From: Planctomycetia bacterium
GTDB taxonomy: Bacteria; Planctomycetota; Planctomycetia; Pirellulales; PNKZ01
Reading direction: 5' to 3'
Assembly: GCA_021413845.1 (NCBI GenBank)
Contig: JAIOPP010000080.1
Coordinates: forward strand, 1 to 39,918
DNA: 39,918 nt
In this document: piece after piece, positions 16,703 to 25,877 of the stretch
How positions within the stretch are numbered: position 1 is the first letter of the stretch
Layout of the letters: each line of letters starts with the position of its first letter
The notes under the pieces: generated by a model
The model's input: the letters and a program-made list of their open reading frames with translations, nothing else
Told to the model about the DNA's origin: nothing
The model's database searches: none
Made by a program: the position numbers and the translations under genes

Positions 16703-17614
16703 TTATTTTTCTTCGCTTCCTTCGCAGGCGATCTTGCGGTCGATTCGTTTCAGCAGGCCGCGCAATACGCGCCCCGGCCCGACCTCGTAGAACTTGTCGC
16801 AACCCTCGGCGAGCAGGTAACGTATCGAATCTTCCCAACGAACCGGCGAAACGACTTGCCGGATCAGCAGGCGGCGAATCTCTTCGGGATCGTCGTGCGG
16901 CAAGGCATCGACGTTGGAGACGACCGGAATGCGCGGCTTCCGCAGCGGTACGTTGCCGAGCGCGTCGGTCAGTTTTTCGACCGCGCTTTGCATGATCGAG
17001 GTGTGAAACGCTCCGGCGACGGCCAGCGGAATCGCCTTCATCGCTCCCAGTTTCGGCGCGAGTTCGGCGGCCCGTTCGCAGGCTGCGCGCGTTCCGGAGA
17101 CGACGATATTGCCGGGGCAAAGCAAGTTCGCGATTTCGAGCGTTTCGCCGGCTCGGGCCTGTGCGCAAAGCTCTTCGACTTGCGCTCGCTCCAAGCCGAG
17201 AATGCTCACCATGCCGCTCGCTTGCGCATCGGCCGCGGCTTGCATCGCCGTGCCGCGGGCATGCACGAGCTTCAGCCCGTCGTCGAACGACATCACGTCG
17301 GCGAAGACCAAGGCCGTGTACTCGCCGAGGCTCAAGCCTGCCGCCGCTTGGCAACCGGCGACCACCTCGGGCTGCGTGGCGCGTAGCGACTCGATCGCAG
17401 CCATGCTCGCGACGAAGAGCGCAGGCTGGCTGCGCACCGTACTGTCGAGCTCTTCGGCAGGCCCTGTGAAGCAGAGCTTCGCGAGATCGTAGCCGAGAAT
17501 GTCTCCCGCGCGGGCGAACATATCGCGAGCGGCGGGGAGCGACTCGCAAAGGGCCTGGCCCATCCCGACGGTTTGAGCACCTTGGCCCGGAAACAAAAAA
17601 GCGATTTTGCTCAC
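16703..17614 (-). CDS. fabD: Malonyl-CoA:ACP transacylase
   Basis: A 303-residue acyltransferase that loads malonate on ACP. FPGQGAQTVGMG at the N-terminus, the nucleophile elbow GLSLGEYTAL (Ser95), the carboxylate-binding Arg120 (HARGTAMQ) and His204 (AGAFHTSIM) are all present. Length and motif order are standard for FabD. It lies between rpmF and fabG in a normal bacterial fab cluster; plsX and fabH are not seen next to it. Confidence 0.95.
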   Translation of the reverse strand: MSKIAFLFPGQGAQTVGMGQALCESLPAARDMFARAGDILGYDLAKLCFTGPAEELDSTVRSQPALFVASMAAIESLRATQPEVVAGCQAAAGLSLGEYTALVFADVMSFDDGLKLVHARGTAMQAAADAQASGMVSILGLERAQVEELCAQARAGETLEIANLLCPGNIVVSGTRAACERAAELAPKLGAMKAIPLAVAGAFHTSIMQSAVEKLTDALGNVPLRKPRIPVVSNVDALPHDDPEEIRRLLIRQVVSPVRWEDSIRYLLAEGCDKFYEVGPGRVLRGLLKRIDRKIACEGSEEK

Positions 17615-17659
17615 GGCACGAAGGTCCTCAACGCGGGCGAAGTCTGACTCGGGCGGCCC

Positions 17660-17848
17660 TTATTCGGCGGCGTCGTCGGTTTCGACGACGGTACGGCCCA
17701 TATAATAGCCGCAATTCGGGCAGATGACGTGCGAAGGGATCGCCGTGCTGCACTTAGGGCAGTAATGCAACTGCTTAGGCTTCTTCTGATCGTGAGCACG
17801 GCGCGAGCCGGTCTTCTGATTGCTCTGACGGCGCTTTGGGACGGCCAT
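17660..17848 (-). CDS. rpmF: 50S ribosomal protein L32
   Basis: A 62-residue basic protein starting MAVPKRRQSNQKTGSRR, the usual L32 opening. A zinc ribbon is formed by CPKC and CPNC. The acidic tail (VVETDDAAE) is somewhat longer than in many L32 proteins. The ATG at 17848 matches the family N-terminus, so upstream in-frame starts are rejected. Linkage of rpmF with fatty-acid genes is common in bacteria. Confidence 0.95.
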   Translation of the reverse strand: MAVPKRRQSNQKTGSRRAHDQKKPKQLHYCPKCSTAIPSHVICPNCGYYMGRTVVETDDAAE

Positions 17849-18264
17849 GGAACCAACCGATACAAATAGGTCTACAATCTGGGAAACCAACGATCGTAAA
17901 GGGGGCCGGACGGAGTGTCAAGGCGGTCCCGGCGCGAAAGCGAAGTCGCGCCCGGCAGAGCAATTGCCGCAAATCACCTAGTTTCGGATCGCAAAAGCAG
18001 AAGAAACCAACCGAAGCGAGCGCCGACGATAGCTTCATCCAAGTCCGTCGCCCCGCTTGCGATTTCGTGAGTCGATGATCCTACACGGGAGCCGGGACGG
18101 GCTCTGTCTCGCGGCGGCGCAGAAAGATTCCTTGCTAACTTTTCGACTCGCACAACGCCTCGTTTATGGAAAGACCGGCGTCCTTCGCTTTTTTTGCGGA
18201 AACCATTCCCGGCGAGCGGCGAATAACTCTGAGAGACGTCTTAAGACGTCGAGGATGGAATCGT
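17849..18264. other. Divergent intergenic region rpmF / secreted protein
   Basis: No gene supported. Near the plus-strand gene there is a GGAAACC at 18198-18204 that could serve as an ECF-type -35 element (weak), and a perfect palindrome at 18235-18250, described separately. Confidence 0.5.
18235..18250. promoter_or_regulatory. Perfect 16-bp palindrome before the satellite gene
   Basis: GACGTCTTAAGACGTC is its own reverse complement. It lies 14 nt upstream of the ATG at 18265 and immediately before the ribosome site (GAGGATGG). It could be an operator for a dimeric repressor or a leader hairpin that hides the ribosome site. Confidence 0.45.
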
Positions 18265-18618
18265 ATGAGCCATGCTATTCGATGGTTTGCAGTCATGTTT
18301 GTATGTGCATTCGTGGATGTGGTCGCTGTCGATGCCGACGACGCGAAGTTGAAGCCCGAAATGACGGTCGGCTTTATTCATGCCGTCGACGCGAGTGCGA
18401 AGACGTTCGTCCTCGGTGGGAAGAACGAGAGTCAAACGACATTCAAAGTGCTGGTGAAAGCCGCCGGAAATCGTGAAGCCGCACACGTTCTGCTCGACGG
18501 GAAAAGGACCACCTTCGAAGAAGCGATTCAATCGAAGCGAAAAGCAACGGTGACGTTTGTGAAGACAGGCGACGATCTTTGGGTCTGGAAAGTCGATGTG
18601 GCGTCGGGATCGAAGTAG
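18265..18618 (+). CDS. Secreted satellite copy of the FecR C-terminal domain
   Basis: A 117-residue protein: signal peptide (about 1-24, cleavage near VDADD) plus one domain of about 82 residues. That domain is about two thirds identical by hand alignment to residues 266-347 of the FecR protein encoded 1 kb downstream. Shared blocks include AVTFVKTG-like KATVTFVKTGD, GNREAA, LDGKRTTF and WVWKV. I know no named family for the domain; the pattern of alternating strands suggests a small beta-barrel. It lies just upstream of, and parallel to, the ECF sigma gene. The ATG at 18265 has the Shine-Dalgarno GAGG. A role in sensing or in competing with the FecR output domain is inference. Confidence 0.8.
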   Translation: MSHAIRWFAVMFVCAFVDVVAVDADDAKLKPEMTVGFIHAVDASAKTFVLGGKNESQTTFKVLVKAAGNREAAHVLLDGKRTTFEEAIQSKRKATVTFVKTGDDLWVWKVDVASGSK

Positions 18619-18676
18619 CTCGACATGCGCCCCGCCATGAAAACCGCAACTACGTTCGCTAATAGTGAGGATCGTG

Positions 18677-18708
18677 ACGACCGGGTCGCCGCGCTGCGGC
18701 CCGGTCGT
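18677..18708 (+). terminator. GC-rich hairpin between satellite gene and sigma factor
   Basis: A 13-bp stem with one mismatch (18677-18689 with 18696-18708) and a 6-nt loop. No clear T-run follows, so it may attenuate rather than end transcription between the satellite gene and the sigma factor. Confidence 0.45.
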
Positions 18709-18748
18709 GTTGCCGTGGCGCGGTCGCAACCGAAAGTCGATCGTTGAT

Positions 18749-19282
18749 ATGGAGCCCGACGAGCTACTCCGCGAGTTCGTGCGACAACGCCACATGCTCT
18801 ATGGCTACGTCTTCGCACTCACGGCCGACCACAACGTCTCCGAAGACGTTCTGCAGGAAATCGGCGTCTCGATTCTGAACGAACGAAAACGAGGCACGGA
18901 ACCCGAAAACGTCCTTCTGTGGTTGCGAGGCTTGGCGCGACATCGCGTTGCCGACCACTATCGCCATGCCGCGACTCGCGAACGCCGTGAAATGCAGTTC
19001 GAGAAATTCGCCGATATCGTAGATCGGGCTTTCGTCGAGAATGCAACCGAGGGGGGCGACGAGCACGATCAACTCGAACTTCTCAAAGCGTGCATTAAAG
19101 AATTGACGGAACGAGTTCGAACGCTCGTCGAATTGAAATACGGCTCAGGCAAGTCGATCGAGGAGATCGCCTCGGCCGTGTCTTGGACTTCCGCCTCGGT
19201 CAAGGTTGCCCTGTCGCGCGCTCGACGTTCTTTGGCCGATTGCGTAGGTCGTAAATCGCGCCGCGAGGAGGCACTTCGATGA
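18749..19282 (+). CDS. ECF-type RNA polymerase sigma factor
   Basis: A 177-residue sigma-70 family protein with only regions 2 and 4. Region 2 covers about 5-75 (MLYGYVFALTADHNVSEDVL, then WLRGLARHRVADHYR for promoter melting/-10 contacts). Region 4 is at about 115-170 (LVELKYGSGKSIEEIASAV, then the recognition helix SWTSASVKVALSRARRSL). The chosen ATG at 18749 matches the usual short N-terminus. Its stop overlaps the FecR start as ATGA, so sigma and anti-sigma are made in step. It resembles the planctomycete/verrucomicrobial ECF groups whose partners are FecR proteins. Confidence 0.93.
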   Translation: MEPDELLREFVRQRHMLYGYVFALTADHNVSEDVLQEIGVSILNERKRGTEPENVLLWLRGLARHRVADHYRHAATRERREMQFEKFADIVDRAFVENATEGGDEHDQLELLKACIKELTERVRTLVELKYGSGKSIEEIASAVSWTSASVKVALSRARRSLADCVGRKSRREEALR

Positions 19283-20322
19283 CGTTCGATGAACTCATGG
19301 ATGCGTATTTGCTCCGAGAGATCTCCGCAGAGCAATTCGCGGAACTGCAAGAACTGCTCGACGCGGATCCCGTTGCTCGCAGTCGTTTCGTGCAGACCTC
19401 GCTGCTCGAGGCGCGGCTTCATCATGCGTTAGGGAGCACGCTATTCGAGACGGCTTCTTCCAGCCAACGCTTGGCCTTCGCGAAGCCGGCCGGTCGCATG
19501 TTTCAGCGTGGTATCGCCGGCCTACGGCGACTGGATTTGGCGGCGGTCGCGGTGTTGGCTGTCGTCGCCGTCGCGATTTTCTACGTCGCTCGCCCGAACG
19601 CTACTCCGGGAGCGGTCGTGATTTCGGGAACGCTCACGGTCGACGGCGCGCCTCGCACGCGAGTCGTCGATGGTTCTACCTTGGTCGTTTCCGGTCAGGA
19701 ACAGGTGATCATCGAGCTTGCGGACGGAACTCGGGCCACGCTCTATCCCGGCACCGAGTTGACGATTCGCGGGTCCGTCGATAACGCTCGCCAAGCCGTT
19801 CAACTCCATTCCGGCGGCGGGCGATTCGATGTCGGTCGCAGCGGCGATTCTTTTCGAGCCGACACGCCGCTGGGTTCGGCCGTGGCGCGCGGCACGCAAT
19901 TCACCGCGGTGCTTCGTTCGTCGCGGAGTTTGTTTCTTTACGTCGCCGAAGGGAAGCTGCAATTCGACGGCGAAGGCCAAGCGTTTTCGCTGGGCACAGG
20001 CGAAACTCGCATCGTCGGTCAAGACGAGGGCTCCGCCCCGCCGAGTGTCGCCGCTGATATTCAAGTCGAAGAAGGTTGGATTCAAACCGTCGACGCGGTC
20101 TCGAAGACGTTCGTCGTTGGGGGCCGAAACGAGCATCGGACGACGTTTCACGTCGCGATTCTCGCGGAGGGGAATCGAGAAGCGGCGCAAGTGTATCTCG
20201 ACGGGAAAAGGACCACCTTCGACGAAGCGATAAAACCGCAGCGAAAAGCAACCGTGACGTTCGTGAAGACAGGCGACGAGCCTTGGGTTTGGAAGGTCGA
20301 AGTTATTTCGGCACTGAAGTAG
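19279..20322 (+). CDS. FecR-type transmembrane anti-sigma factor with an extra C-terminal domain
   Basis: A 347-residue membrane protein. The N-terminal ~75 residues are cytosolic and would bind the sigma factor (MDAYLLREISAEQFAELQEL). One membrane helix is at about 86-104. The FecR domain spans ~111-250, with GSTLVVSGQEQVIIELADGT and DTPLGSAVARGTQFTAV typical of the family. Residues 266-347 form an additional domain nearly identical in pattern to the satellite protein at 18265. Known role of the family: hold the ECF sigma factor until a surface signal is received. The extra domain probably acts as periplasmic sensor or ligand. Translation is coupled to sigma by ATGA. Confidence 0.9.
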   Translation: MTFDELMDAYLLREISAEQFAELQELLDADPVARSRFVQTSLLEARLHHALGSTLFETASSSQRLAFAKPAGRMFQRGIAGLRRLDLAAVAVLAVVAVAIFYVARPNATPGAVVISGTLTVDGAPRTRVVDGSTLVVSGQEQVIIELADGTRATLYPGTELTIRGSVDNARQAVQLHSGGGRFDVGRSGDSFRADTPLGSAVARGTQFTAVLRSSRSLFLYVAEGKLQFDGEGQAFSLGTGETRIVGQDEGSAPPSVAADIQVEEGWIQTVDAVSKTFVVGGRNEHRTTFHVAILAEGNREAAQVYLDGKRTTFDEAIKPQRKATVTFVKTGDEPWVWKVEVISALK

Positions 20323-20323
20323 A

Positions 20324-21490
20324 ATGGCGACGAGCGCGGGCCCGATTCTTCGTCGGCCGCTCGAACTCGCCTCTTTCTTTCGAGCGAATGGTTTCTCTTT
20401 CGTGACCGCCGACCTGCGACATCTTTTCGACCTGCCGCGCGCGGAGCTTTCGCAGTTGCTCGCCTCGTGGGGCTTTGCCTCCGTGCATGCCGTGCGGCTT
20501 TGGCGCTACCTCTATCGCGAGCTCACGACCGACTTCGCAACGATGGTCGAGCTTCCGCGCCGCTTGCGCGAGCGTTTGGCCGTGGAAACCAGCCTCGCAC
20601 TGCCGACGGTTGCCGCGACGAGCAGCTCCGACGAAGGGGCGACGTCGAAGTATCTACTCGAACTCGATTCGCAATCGAAAATCGAAACCGTTCTGATGCG
20701 TTACGCGCGTCGGGCCACGGCGTGCCTCAGTTCGCAAGCCGGCTGCGCGCTTGGTTGCGTCTTTTGCGCGACGGGACAAGCCGGCTTTACGCGCAATCTT
20801 TCGACGGCGGAAATCGTCGGCCAAGCGCTGCTGGTGGAACGCGAACTCCGCGCTGCCGACGCGAGCTCCCGGATGTCGCAGACGCGCCGGCGTGCGTTGC
20901 TCGGCAATCTCGTCTTCATGGGGATGGGAGAGCCGCTCTTGAATTACGAGGCCGTGATGCGGGCGATCGAAATTCTCGGCGACTCCGCCGGCTTCGCGAT
21001 CGGCGGCAAACAAACGACCCTCAGCACGGTCGGCATCGTGCCGGGCATCGTTCGCTTGGCCGACGAGCGGCGTCCGTTCTCGTTGGCCGTCTCGCTGCAT
21101 GCGGCGACGCAAGAAGAGCGCGCGGCGATCGTGCCCGCGGCGCGTGCTTGGCCGCTCGAGGCCGTGATCGAGGCCTGCCGCTATTACGCGACGAAGCTCA
21201 GTGCGGCGAAGCTCGATCGCAAGATCTTCTTCGAGTGGACCCTCATCGCCGGCAAGAACGACGGACCGGAGCAGGCGCGGCGCCTCGTCGAAATGCTGCG
21301 CGGCATCCCGGCGCAGATCAACGTGATCCCGCTCAATGCCACGGCCGGCTACGACGGCATCGCGGGCAGCGTCGAAGCGGCTCGCCGTTTTCAAGCGTGG
21401 CTGCGTGCCGCCGGCCTGCCGACGACGATCCGCCGACATCGCGGCCTCGACGTCGCCGGCGGCTGCGGGCAACTCGCCGGCGCGACGTGA
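20324..21490 (+). CDS. rlmN: 23S rRNA/tRNA adenine-C2 methyltransferase
   Basis: A 388-residue radical SAM methylase that methylates A2503 of 23S rRNA and A37 of some tRNAs. The iron-sulfur motif CxxxCxxC is Cys141, Cys145 and Cys148 (AGCALGCVFCATG). GMGEPLLNYEAV and SLHAATQEERAAIVP are family hallmarks. The methyl-carrying C-terminal Cys381 (AGGCGQLAG) is present. It starts one nucleotide after the FecR stop, so it may be co-transcribed with the sigma locus. It converges on alaS with a 6-bp gap. Confidence 0.95.
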   Translation: MATSAGPILRRPLELASFFRANGFSFVTADLRHLFDLPRAELSQLLASWGFASVHAVRLWRYLYRELTTDFATMVELPRRLRERLAVETSLALPTVAATSSSDEGATSKYLLELDSQSKIETVLMRYARRATACLSSQAGCALGCVFCATGQAGFTRNLSTAEIVGQALLVERELRAADASSRMSQTRRRALLGNLVFMGMGEPLLNYEAVMRAIEILGDSAGFAIGGKQTTLSTVGIVPGIVRLADERRPFSLAVSLHAATQEERAAIVPAARAWPLEAVIEACRYYATKLSAAKLDRKIFFEWTLIAGKNDGPEQARRLVEMLRGIPAQINVIPLNATAGYDGIAGSVEAARRFQAWLRAAGLPTTIRRHRGLDVAGGCGQLAGAT

Positions 21491-21496
21491 TCGCCG

Positions 21497-24115
21497 TTAC
21501 GCTCCGAGTTGCTTCGTCATCGCGGCGAGCCCTTCGCTGAGTGCTTCCGCGAGTTTTTCCGGGTGCTTTCCGCCGGCCTGAGCCATGTCGGGACGACCGC
21601 CGCCGCTGCCGCCGACGACCGTGGCGGCCGCCTTGACCCAGTTGCCCGCGTGCATCTTTTTCGCTTGGAGATCATGTGTGATTCCGGCAACCAGCACGAC
21701 TTTGCCTTCGTCGTCCGTCGCGCCGAGAATCGCGGCGATGCTCGGTTGCTTCTGTCGCAACTGGTCGATGATCGCACGGAGCGTATCGCCCGTTCCGCCG
21801 GGAATCTCGGCGGCGACGATCTTCGTCGCGCCGACCGTCTTCGCATCGGCGAGCATCTGATCGACGGTCGGGCCGCCGGCGCGAACGCCGGTCGCGAGCT
21901 GCTTCTTGAGCTCTTTCACTTCTTTGACGAGCGCCGCGACCCGCTTCGGCAGATCGTCGACGGACGACTTGAGTTCGGAAGCCGCTTCGTTAAGGAGCGC
22001 CTCTTGCTTGCGCGTGCGCTCGAGTGCCGCACGCCCGGTAACGGCCGTAATGCGGCGCGTTCCCGCGGCGACGTTCTCTTCGCTCACGATCTTAAACAGA
22101 CCGACTTGTCCGGTGTTGTCCAGGTGCGTGCCGCCGCAAAGTTCTTTGCTGAAGTCTCCCATCGAGACCATGCGGACGACGTCGGGATACTTCTCGCCGA
22201 AGAGCATCATGGCCCCTTCCTTGCGGGCCTCGGCGATCGGCAAGTTCTTCCAGTTGATCGGCGCGGCCTCGGCGATCTTGGCGTTCACTTCGTTTTCGAT
22301 GTCGGCGAGCTTTTCCTTCGGCACTTGCGTCGGGTGGCCGAAGTCGAAACGAAGCTCATCGCCGGAGACTTTCGAGCCCCGTTGCAAGGCATCTTTGCTG
22401 ACGTACTTTTGCAGCGCGTAGTGCATCAGATGCGTCGCGGAGTGAGCGCGGCGAATCGCTTGCCGCCGTTCCGGATTGACGGTCGCGGTCGCTTTCGCCC
22501 CTTGTCGCACGACGCCCGCGCGCAGATGGCCGACGTGGAGCATGAAGCCCCCTTCTTTTTGCGTGTCGATCACTTCGAAGGCAAAACCTTCGCCGAGGAT
22601 CTCGCCGATGTCGCCGACTTGTCCGCCGCTTTCGCCGTAGAACGGTGTTTGATCGAGCACGACGACGATCGGTTTCGCATGCCCGATCTCATCGACTTGG
22701 TCGACGAGCTTGTCTTGTGCGATCAGGCCGACGATCTTCCCTTCGGCTTCCAGCTTCTCGTAGCCGAGGAACGTGGTGCCATGCATCGCCTTCTTTAGCG
22801 CATCGAGCGGCCCGCTGGCGAACACGATCCGTTCGCCGACGTTGGAGATTTTGCCGTGCTCCTCCATCGCCTTCTTGAAGCCGGCCCAATCGAACGTGAG
22901 GTTGTGTTCGGCGGCGATCGTCTCGAACAACTCCGGCGGGAAGCCGTGCGTTTGGTACATGTCGAAGGCATCGCGGCCGGGGACCATCGGCTTGTTCTTC
23001 GCCTTCATCTCGTCGAAGACCTTGTCGATGCGGTTGAGCCCGGCGTCGACGGTGGTGAAGAAGCTTTGCTCTTCGCGCTCGATCACTTTCGAGACCGAAG
23101 CGATGGTCTCTTGGAGCTCGGGATAAGAGTTCTTCATCATGTCGGCGACGACCGGCACGAGCTTGTGCAAGAACGGCTGCGTGAGGCCCATTTGCCGACC
23201 GTCGAGCACGGCGCGGCGCAGCAAGCGGCGAATCACGTAGCCTTGCTTTTGCTTGTCGGGATACACGTTTTCATGCACGGCGAACGAGCAGGCGCGCACG
23301 TGGTCGGCGATGCGGCGCAGGCGCCGGCCGTCGTCGTTCGCGGGATCGTATTTCCGGCTGCAAATGTCGCCGGCCGCTTCGACGAGCGGGCGCAGAATGT
23401 CGATGTGGTAGTTCGTCTCGACCCCTTGCATGACCGAGGCGATGCGCTCGAGGCCCATGCCGGTGTCGATGTTTTTGCTCGGCAGCGGACGCAGATTGTT
23501 CGGCGGAGTGCCGACCCGGTTGAACTGCGTGAAGACGAGGTTCCAGATCTCGACGCTCTTCGGGCCGCCGTCCGGATGGTAGAAGATTTCGCTGCAAGGG
23601 CCGCAAACGCCGTCGGGGCCCGCGGTCGGCGCGCCGGCCGGCCAGAAGTTGTCGTCTTCGCCCATGCGCTCGATGCGGTCGTTCGAGAGGCCGATGTCTT
23701 TGTGCCAGATGCCGGCCGCTTCATCGTCGTCGAGATACACGGTGACGGTGAGCTTATCGGCCGGGAGGCCGAGCCACTTCTTGTCGGTGAGGAATTCCCA
23801 GGCCCAATGGATGGCGTCGCGCTTGAAGTAGTCGCCGAAGCTGAAGTTGCCGAGCATCTCGAAGAACGTGTGGTGGTAGGCGGTCCGCCCCACGTTGTCG
23901 ATGTCGCCGGTACGAAGACATTTCTGGCACGTCGTGGCCTTCGTGTATTCGAGCTTGCACTTGCCGAGGAAGTGGTCTTTGAACTGATTCATGCCGGCCG
24001 GCGTGAACAGGACCGACGGATCCCAGCGGGGAACCAGCACGTCGCTCGGGCGGCGCGTGCAACCCTTCGAGACGAAGAAATCCAGGTACTTCTCACGCAG
24101 TTCGTCGGTCTTCAT
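21497..24115 (-). CDS. alaS: Alanyl-tRNA synthetase
   Basis: An 872-residue class II synthetase of normal full length. The ATG at 24115 (MKTDELREKYLDFFVSKGC) fits the family start better than the upstream TTG at 24124. The catalytic domain opens with FTPAGMNQFKDHFLGK. The editing domain shows HSATH (His558, His562) and CGGTH (Cys660, His664) as zinc ligands. The C-Ala domain ends with the glycine-rich GGSGGGRPDMAQAGG, typical of AlaRS. It charges tRNA-Ala and clears Ser and Gly mischarges. It lies about 250 bp downstream of the HtrA-like gene, a stretch in which I see no gene. Confidence 0.97.
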   Translation of the reverse strand: MKTDELREKYLDFFVSKGCTRRPSDVLVPRWDPSVLFTPAGMNQFKDHFLGKCKLEYTKATTCQKCLRTGDIDNVGRTAYHHTFFEMLGNFSFGDYFKRDAIHWAWEFLTDKKWLGLPADKLTVTVYLDDDEAAGIWHKDIGLSNDRIERMGEDDNFWPAGAPTAGPDGVCGPCSEIFYHPDGGPKSVEIWNLVFTQFNRVGTPPNNLRPLPSKNIDTGMGLERIASVMQGVETNYHIDILRPLVEAAGDICSRKYDPANDDGRRLRRIADHVRACSFAVHENVYPDKQKQGYVIRRLLRRAVLDGRQMGLTQPFLHKLVPVVADMMKNSYPELQETIASVSKVIEREEQSFFTTVDAGLNRIDKVFDEMKAKNKPMVPGRDAFDMYQTHGFPPELFETIAAEHNLTFDWAGFKKAMEEHGKISNVGERIVFASGPLDALKKAMHGTTFLGYEKLEAEGKIVGLIAQDKLVDQVDEIGHAKPIVVVLDQTPFYGESGGQVGDIGEILGEGFAFEVIDTQKEGGFMLHVGHLRAGVVRQGAKATATVNPERRQAIRRAHSATHLMHYALQKYVSKDALQRGSKVSGDELRFDFGHPTQVPKEKLADIENEVNAKIAEAAPINWKNLPIAEARKEGAMMLFGEKYPDVVRMVSMGDFSKELCGGTHLDNTGQVGLFKIVSEENVAAGTRRITAVTGRAALERTRKQEALLNEAASELKSSVDDLPKRVAALVKEVKELKKQLATGVRAGGPTVDQMLADAKTVGATKIVAAEIPGGTGDTLRAIIDQLRQKQPSIAAILGATDDEGKVVLVAGITHDLQAKKMHAGNWVKAAATVVGGSGGGRPDMAQAGGKHPEKLAEALSEGLAAMTKQLGA

Positions 24116-24371
24116 AGTCGCCAAAGCAAAAGGGTTTTATGTGAGTGAGGTGCGTCTCTTGAACGGACGACGCAGTTCGCTTGCGGGTTCGCCGATCTTC
24201 AATGGCGCGACAATCGCTAAGCCGTGCGCCGCGAAGAGGTTACGGGAAAACCGCGGCCCGTCATCATAGCGAGAGGGCGAAATCAGGGCTAGAGAAGCCG
24301 GAATGGCCTGCACGGAAGCGGAGAATCGGGAAAGATGCGCGGTCGGCTTTCGTCCGACTACTCGTTGCTTG

Positions 24372-25859
24372 CTACTCGCCGACCTTCACGACCGGCGGTT
24401 GCGTGGGCATGGCGCCGATGCGGAGTTCGACTTCCCCCTTCAGCTGCTTCGTCCGGTCGTAAAACTCTTGGGGGTTATCGACCGGGACGTTCTTCACATG
24501 CGTGATCAGCATCCCGCGGCGCACGCCGGCGGCCCAGGCGGCGGAATTCGGATCGACTTCGTAGGCCAACACGCAAGACGTGCCGACTCGAAAGCCTTGA
24601 TTGAATTGCGGGTCGAGCTCGGGATGGGCCGAAGGGAAGTCGACGCGCAGCCCGCGCCAGATCGGTTCGGGAGCGGTCGAGATGTTTTTGCCGCGGACTT
24701 CGAACTTCGCGAGCGTGACGTTGATCGGAAAGAGTCGGCCGTCGCGCTCGACGGCGATGCTCGTCACGTTGCCGGCCGGCTGCTTGCCGACGAGGAGCAT
24801 CAAGCCATCGACGTCGTCGATCGGCTTCCCGGAGATTTGCGTGATGATGTCGCCGGGAAACAGCCCGGCCCGTTCGGCAGGGGAGCCGTTGCGAACGGTC
24901 TCGACGCGCACGCCTCGGACGCCGGCCGCTCGTTCGCCGGGAGTCAAAGCCGACGACGAAACGCCGAGCAGGCCGTAGTCGACCTTTTTCCCTTGCTTGA
25001 GCGTGTCGACGACGCGCAAGAAAAGTTCATCGATCGGCATGGCATAGCCGGCCGCCTGCTCGAAGCCGGCCACGGCGGCTTGCGAAGTGGTCAGGCCGAT
25101 CATCTCCCCTTGCAAATTCAGCAGTGCGCCGCCGCTGGTGCCGAGATTGAGCTTGGCGTCGGTTTGAATGAGGGTGCCGAAGTGGTGGATCGTCTTCTTG
25201 CGGTCGCGGGGGTCTTCGGCTTTCAAATCCGGGGCCGACTTGCGCGAGAGGTTCGCGATGATTCCCCAACTGGCGCTCACTTGCCCATCGCGCGCGATCG
25301 CGTAGGGGTTGCCGAGCGCCAGCACGATCTGTCCCTTCTTCAGCTTCGAGCCGTCGCCGAACTTGATCGGCGGAAACGGCATATCGGTCGGAATGCCGTC
25401 GACGCGCAGCATCGCGAGGTCGCTCCGAGCATCCGTCGCGACGATCGCGGCTCGTAGCGGCCGGCGCGCGATCGTGGTGACCCAGATCTCGCCGGGGCCG
25501 TCGATCGCGTGCAAGTTCGTCACCACGAAGCCGGCTTTATCCACGATGACGCCGGTCGCGAAATCGTTGGGGACGAAGTCCGGATTCGTCGGAGTCTGCA
25601 TCGTCGGGTCGAAAGGGAGCATGCCGGGGCGGGGCATGATTTCCGGCCGGAAGTCGCGCAGCCCGACCTCTTCTTGATGGAAGCGGGCGATGCTGACGAC
25701 CGACTTTTCCGCCCGCTCGATCGCCTGGGTCAGCACTTGCTCCAAGGCGATCGCCGCTTGCAGCCCGCTCGGCTCTTGAGCCGGAGCGGGGGCTGCAACG
25801 GACAACAGCGAGATTAAGGTGAGCGACAAAACGAGCCGAGAGTCGAGCAAGCCGTTCAT
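24372..25859 (-). CDS. HtrA/Deg-like serine protease with two PDZ domains
   Basis: A 495-residue exported protease. A signal peptide (LVLSLTLISLLSVAAPAPAQ) precedes a trypsin-fold domain whose triad is His117 (TNLHAID), Asp147 (ARSDLAM) and Ser242 (LGTSGGALL, where Thr replaces the more usual Asn). The first PDZ is at ~285-370 (NGSPAERAGLFPGDIITQI); a second, more divergent PDZ is at ~395-485 (DPNSAAWAAGVRRGMLITHV). It likely degrades misfolded envelope proteins. It begins 18 nt after the recA stop with GGAG upstream, so it appears to be in one transcript with recA. N-terminal residues 60-95 form an extra loop. Confidence 0.9.
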   Translation of the reverse strand: MNGLLDSRLVLSLTLISLLSVAAPAPAQEPSGLQAAIALEQVLTQAIERAEKSVVSIARFHQEEVGLRDFRPEIMPRPGMLPFDPTMQTPTNPDFVPNDFATGVIVDKAGFVVTNLHAIDGPGEIWVTTIARRPLRAAIVATDARSDLAMLRVDGIPTDMPFPPIKFGDGSKLKKGQIVLALGNPYAIARDGQVSASWGIIANLSRKSAPDLKAEDPRDRKKTIHHFGTLIQTDAKLNLGTSGGALLNLQGEMIGLTTSQAAVAGFEQAAGYAMPIDELFLRVVDTLKQGKKVDYGLLGVSSSALTPGERAAGVRGVRVETVRNGSPAERAGLFPGDIITQISGKPIDDVDGLMLLVGKQPAGNVTSIAVERDGRLFPINVTLAKFEVRGKNISTAPEPIWRGLRVDFPSAHPELDPQFNQGFRVGTSCVLAYEVDPNSAAWAAGVRRGMLITHVKNVPVDNPQEFYDRTKQLKGEVELRIGAMPTQPPVVKVGE

Positions 25860-25877
25860 CGCACACAGTCTCCGTTT

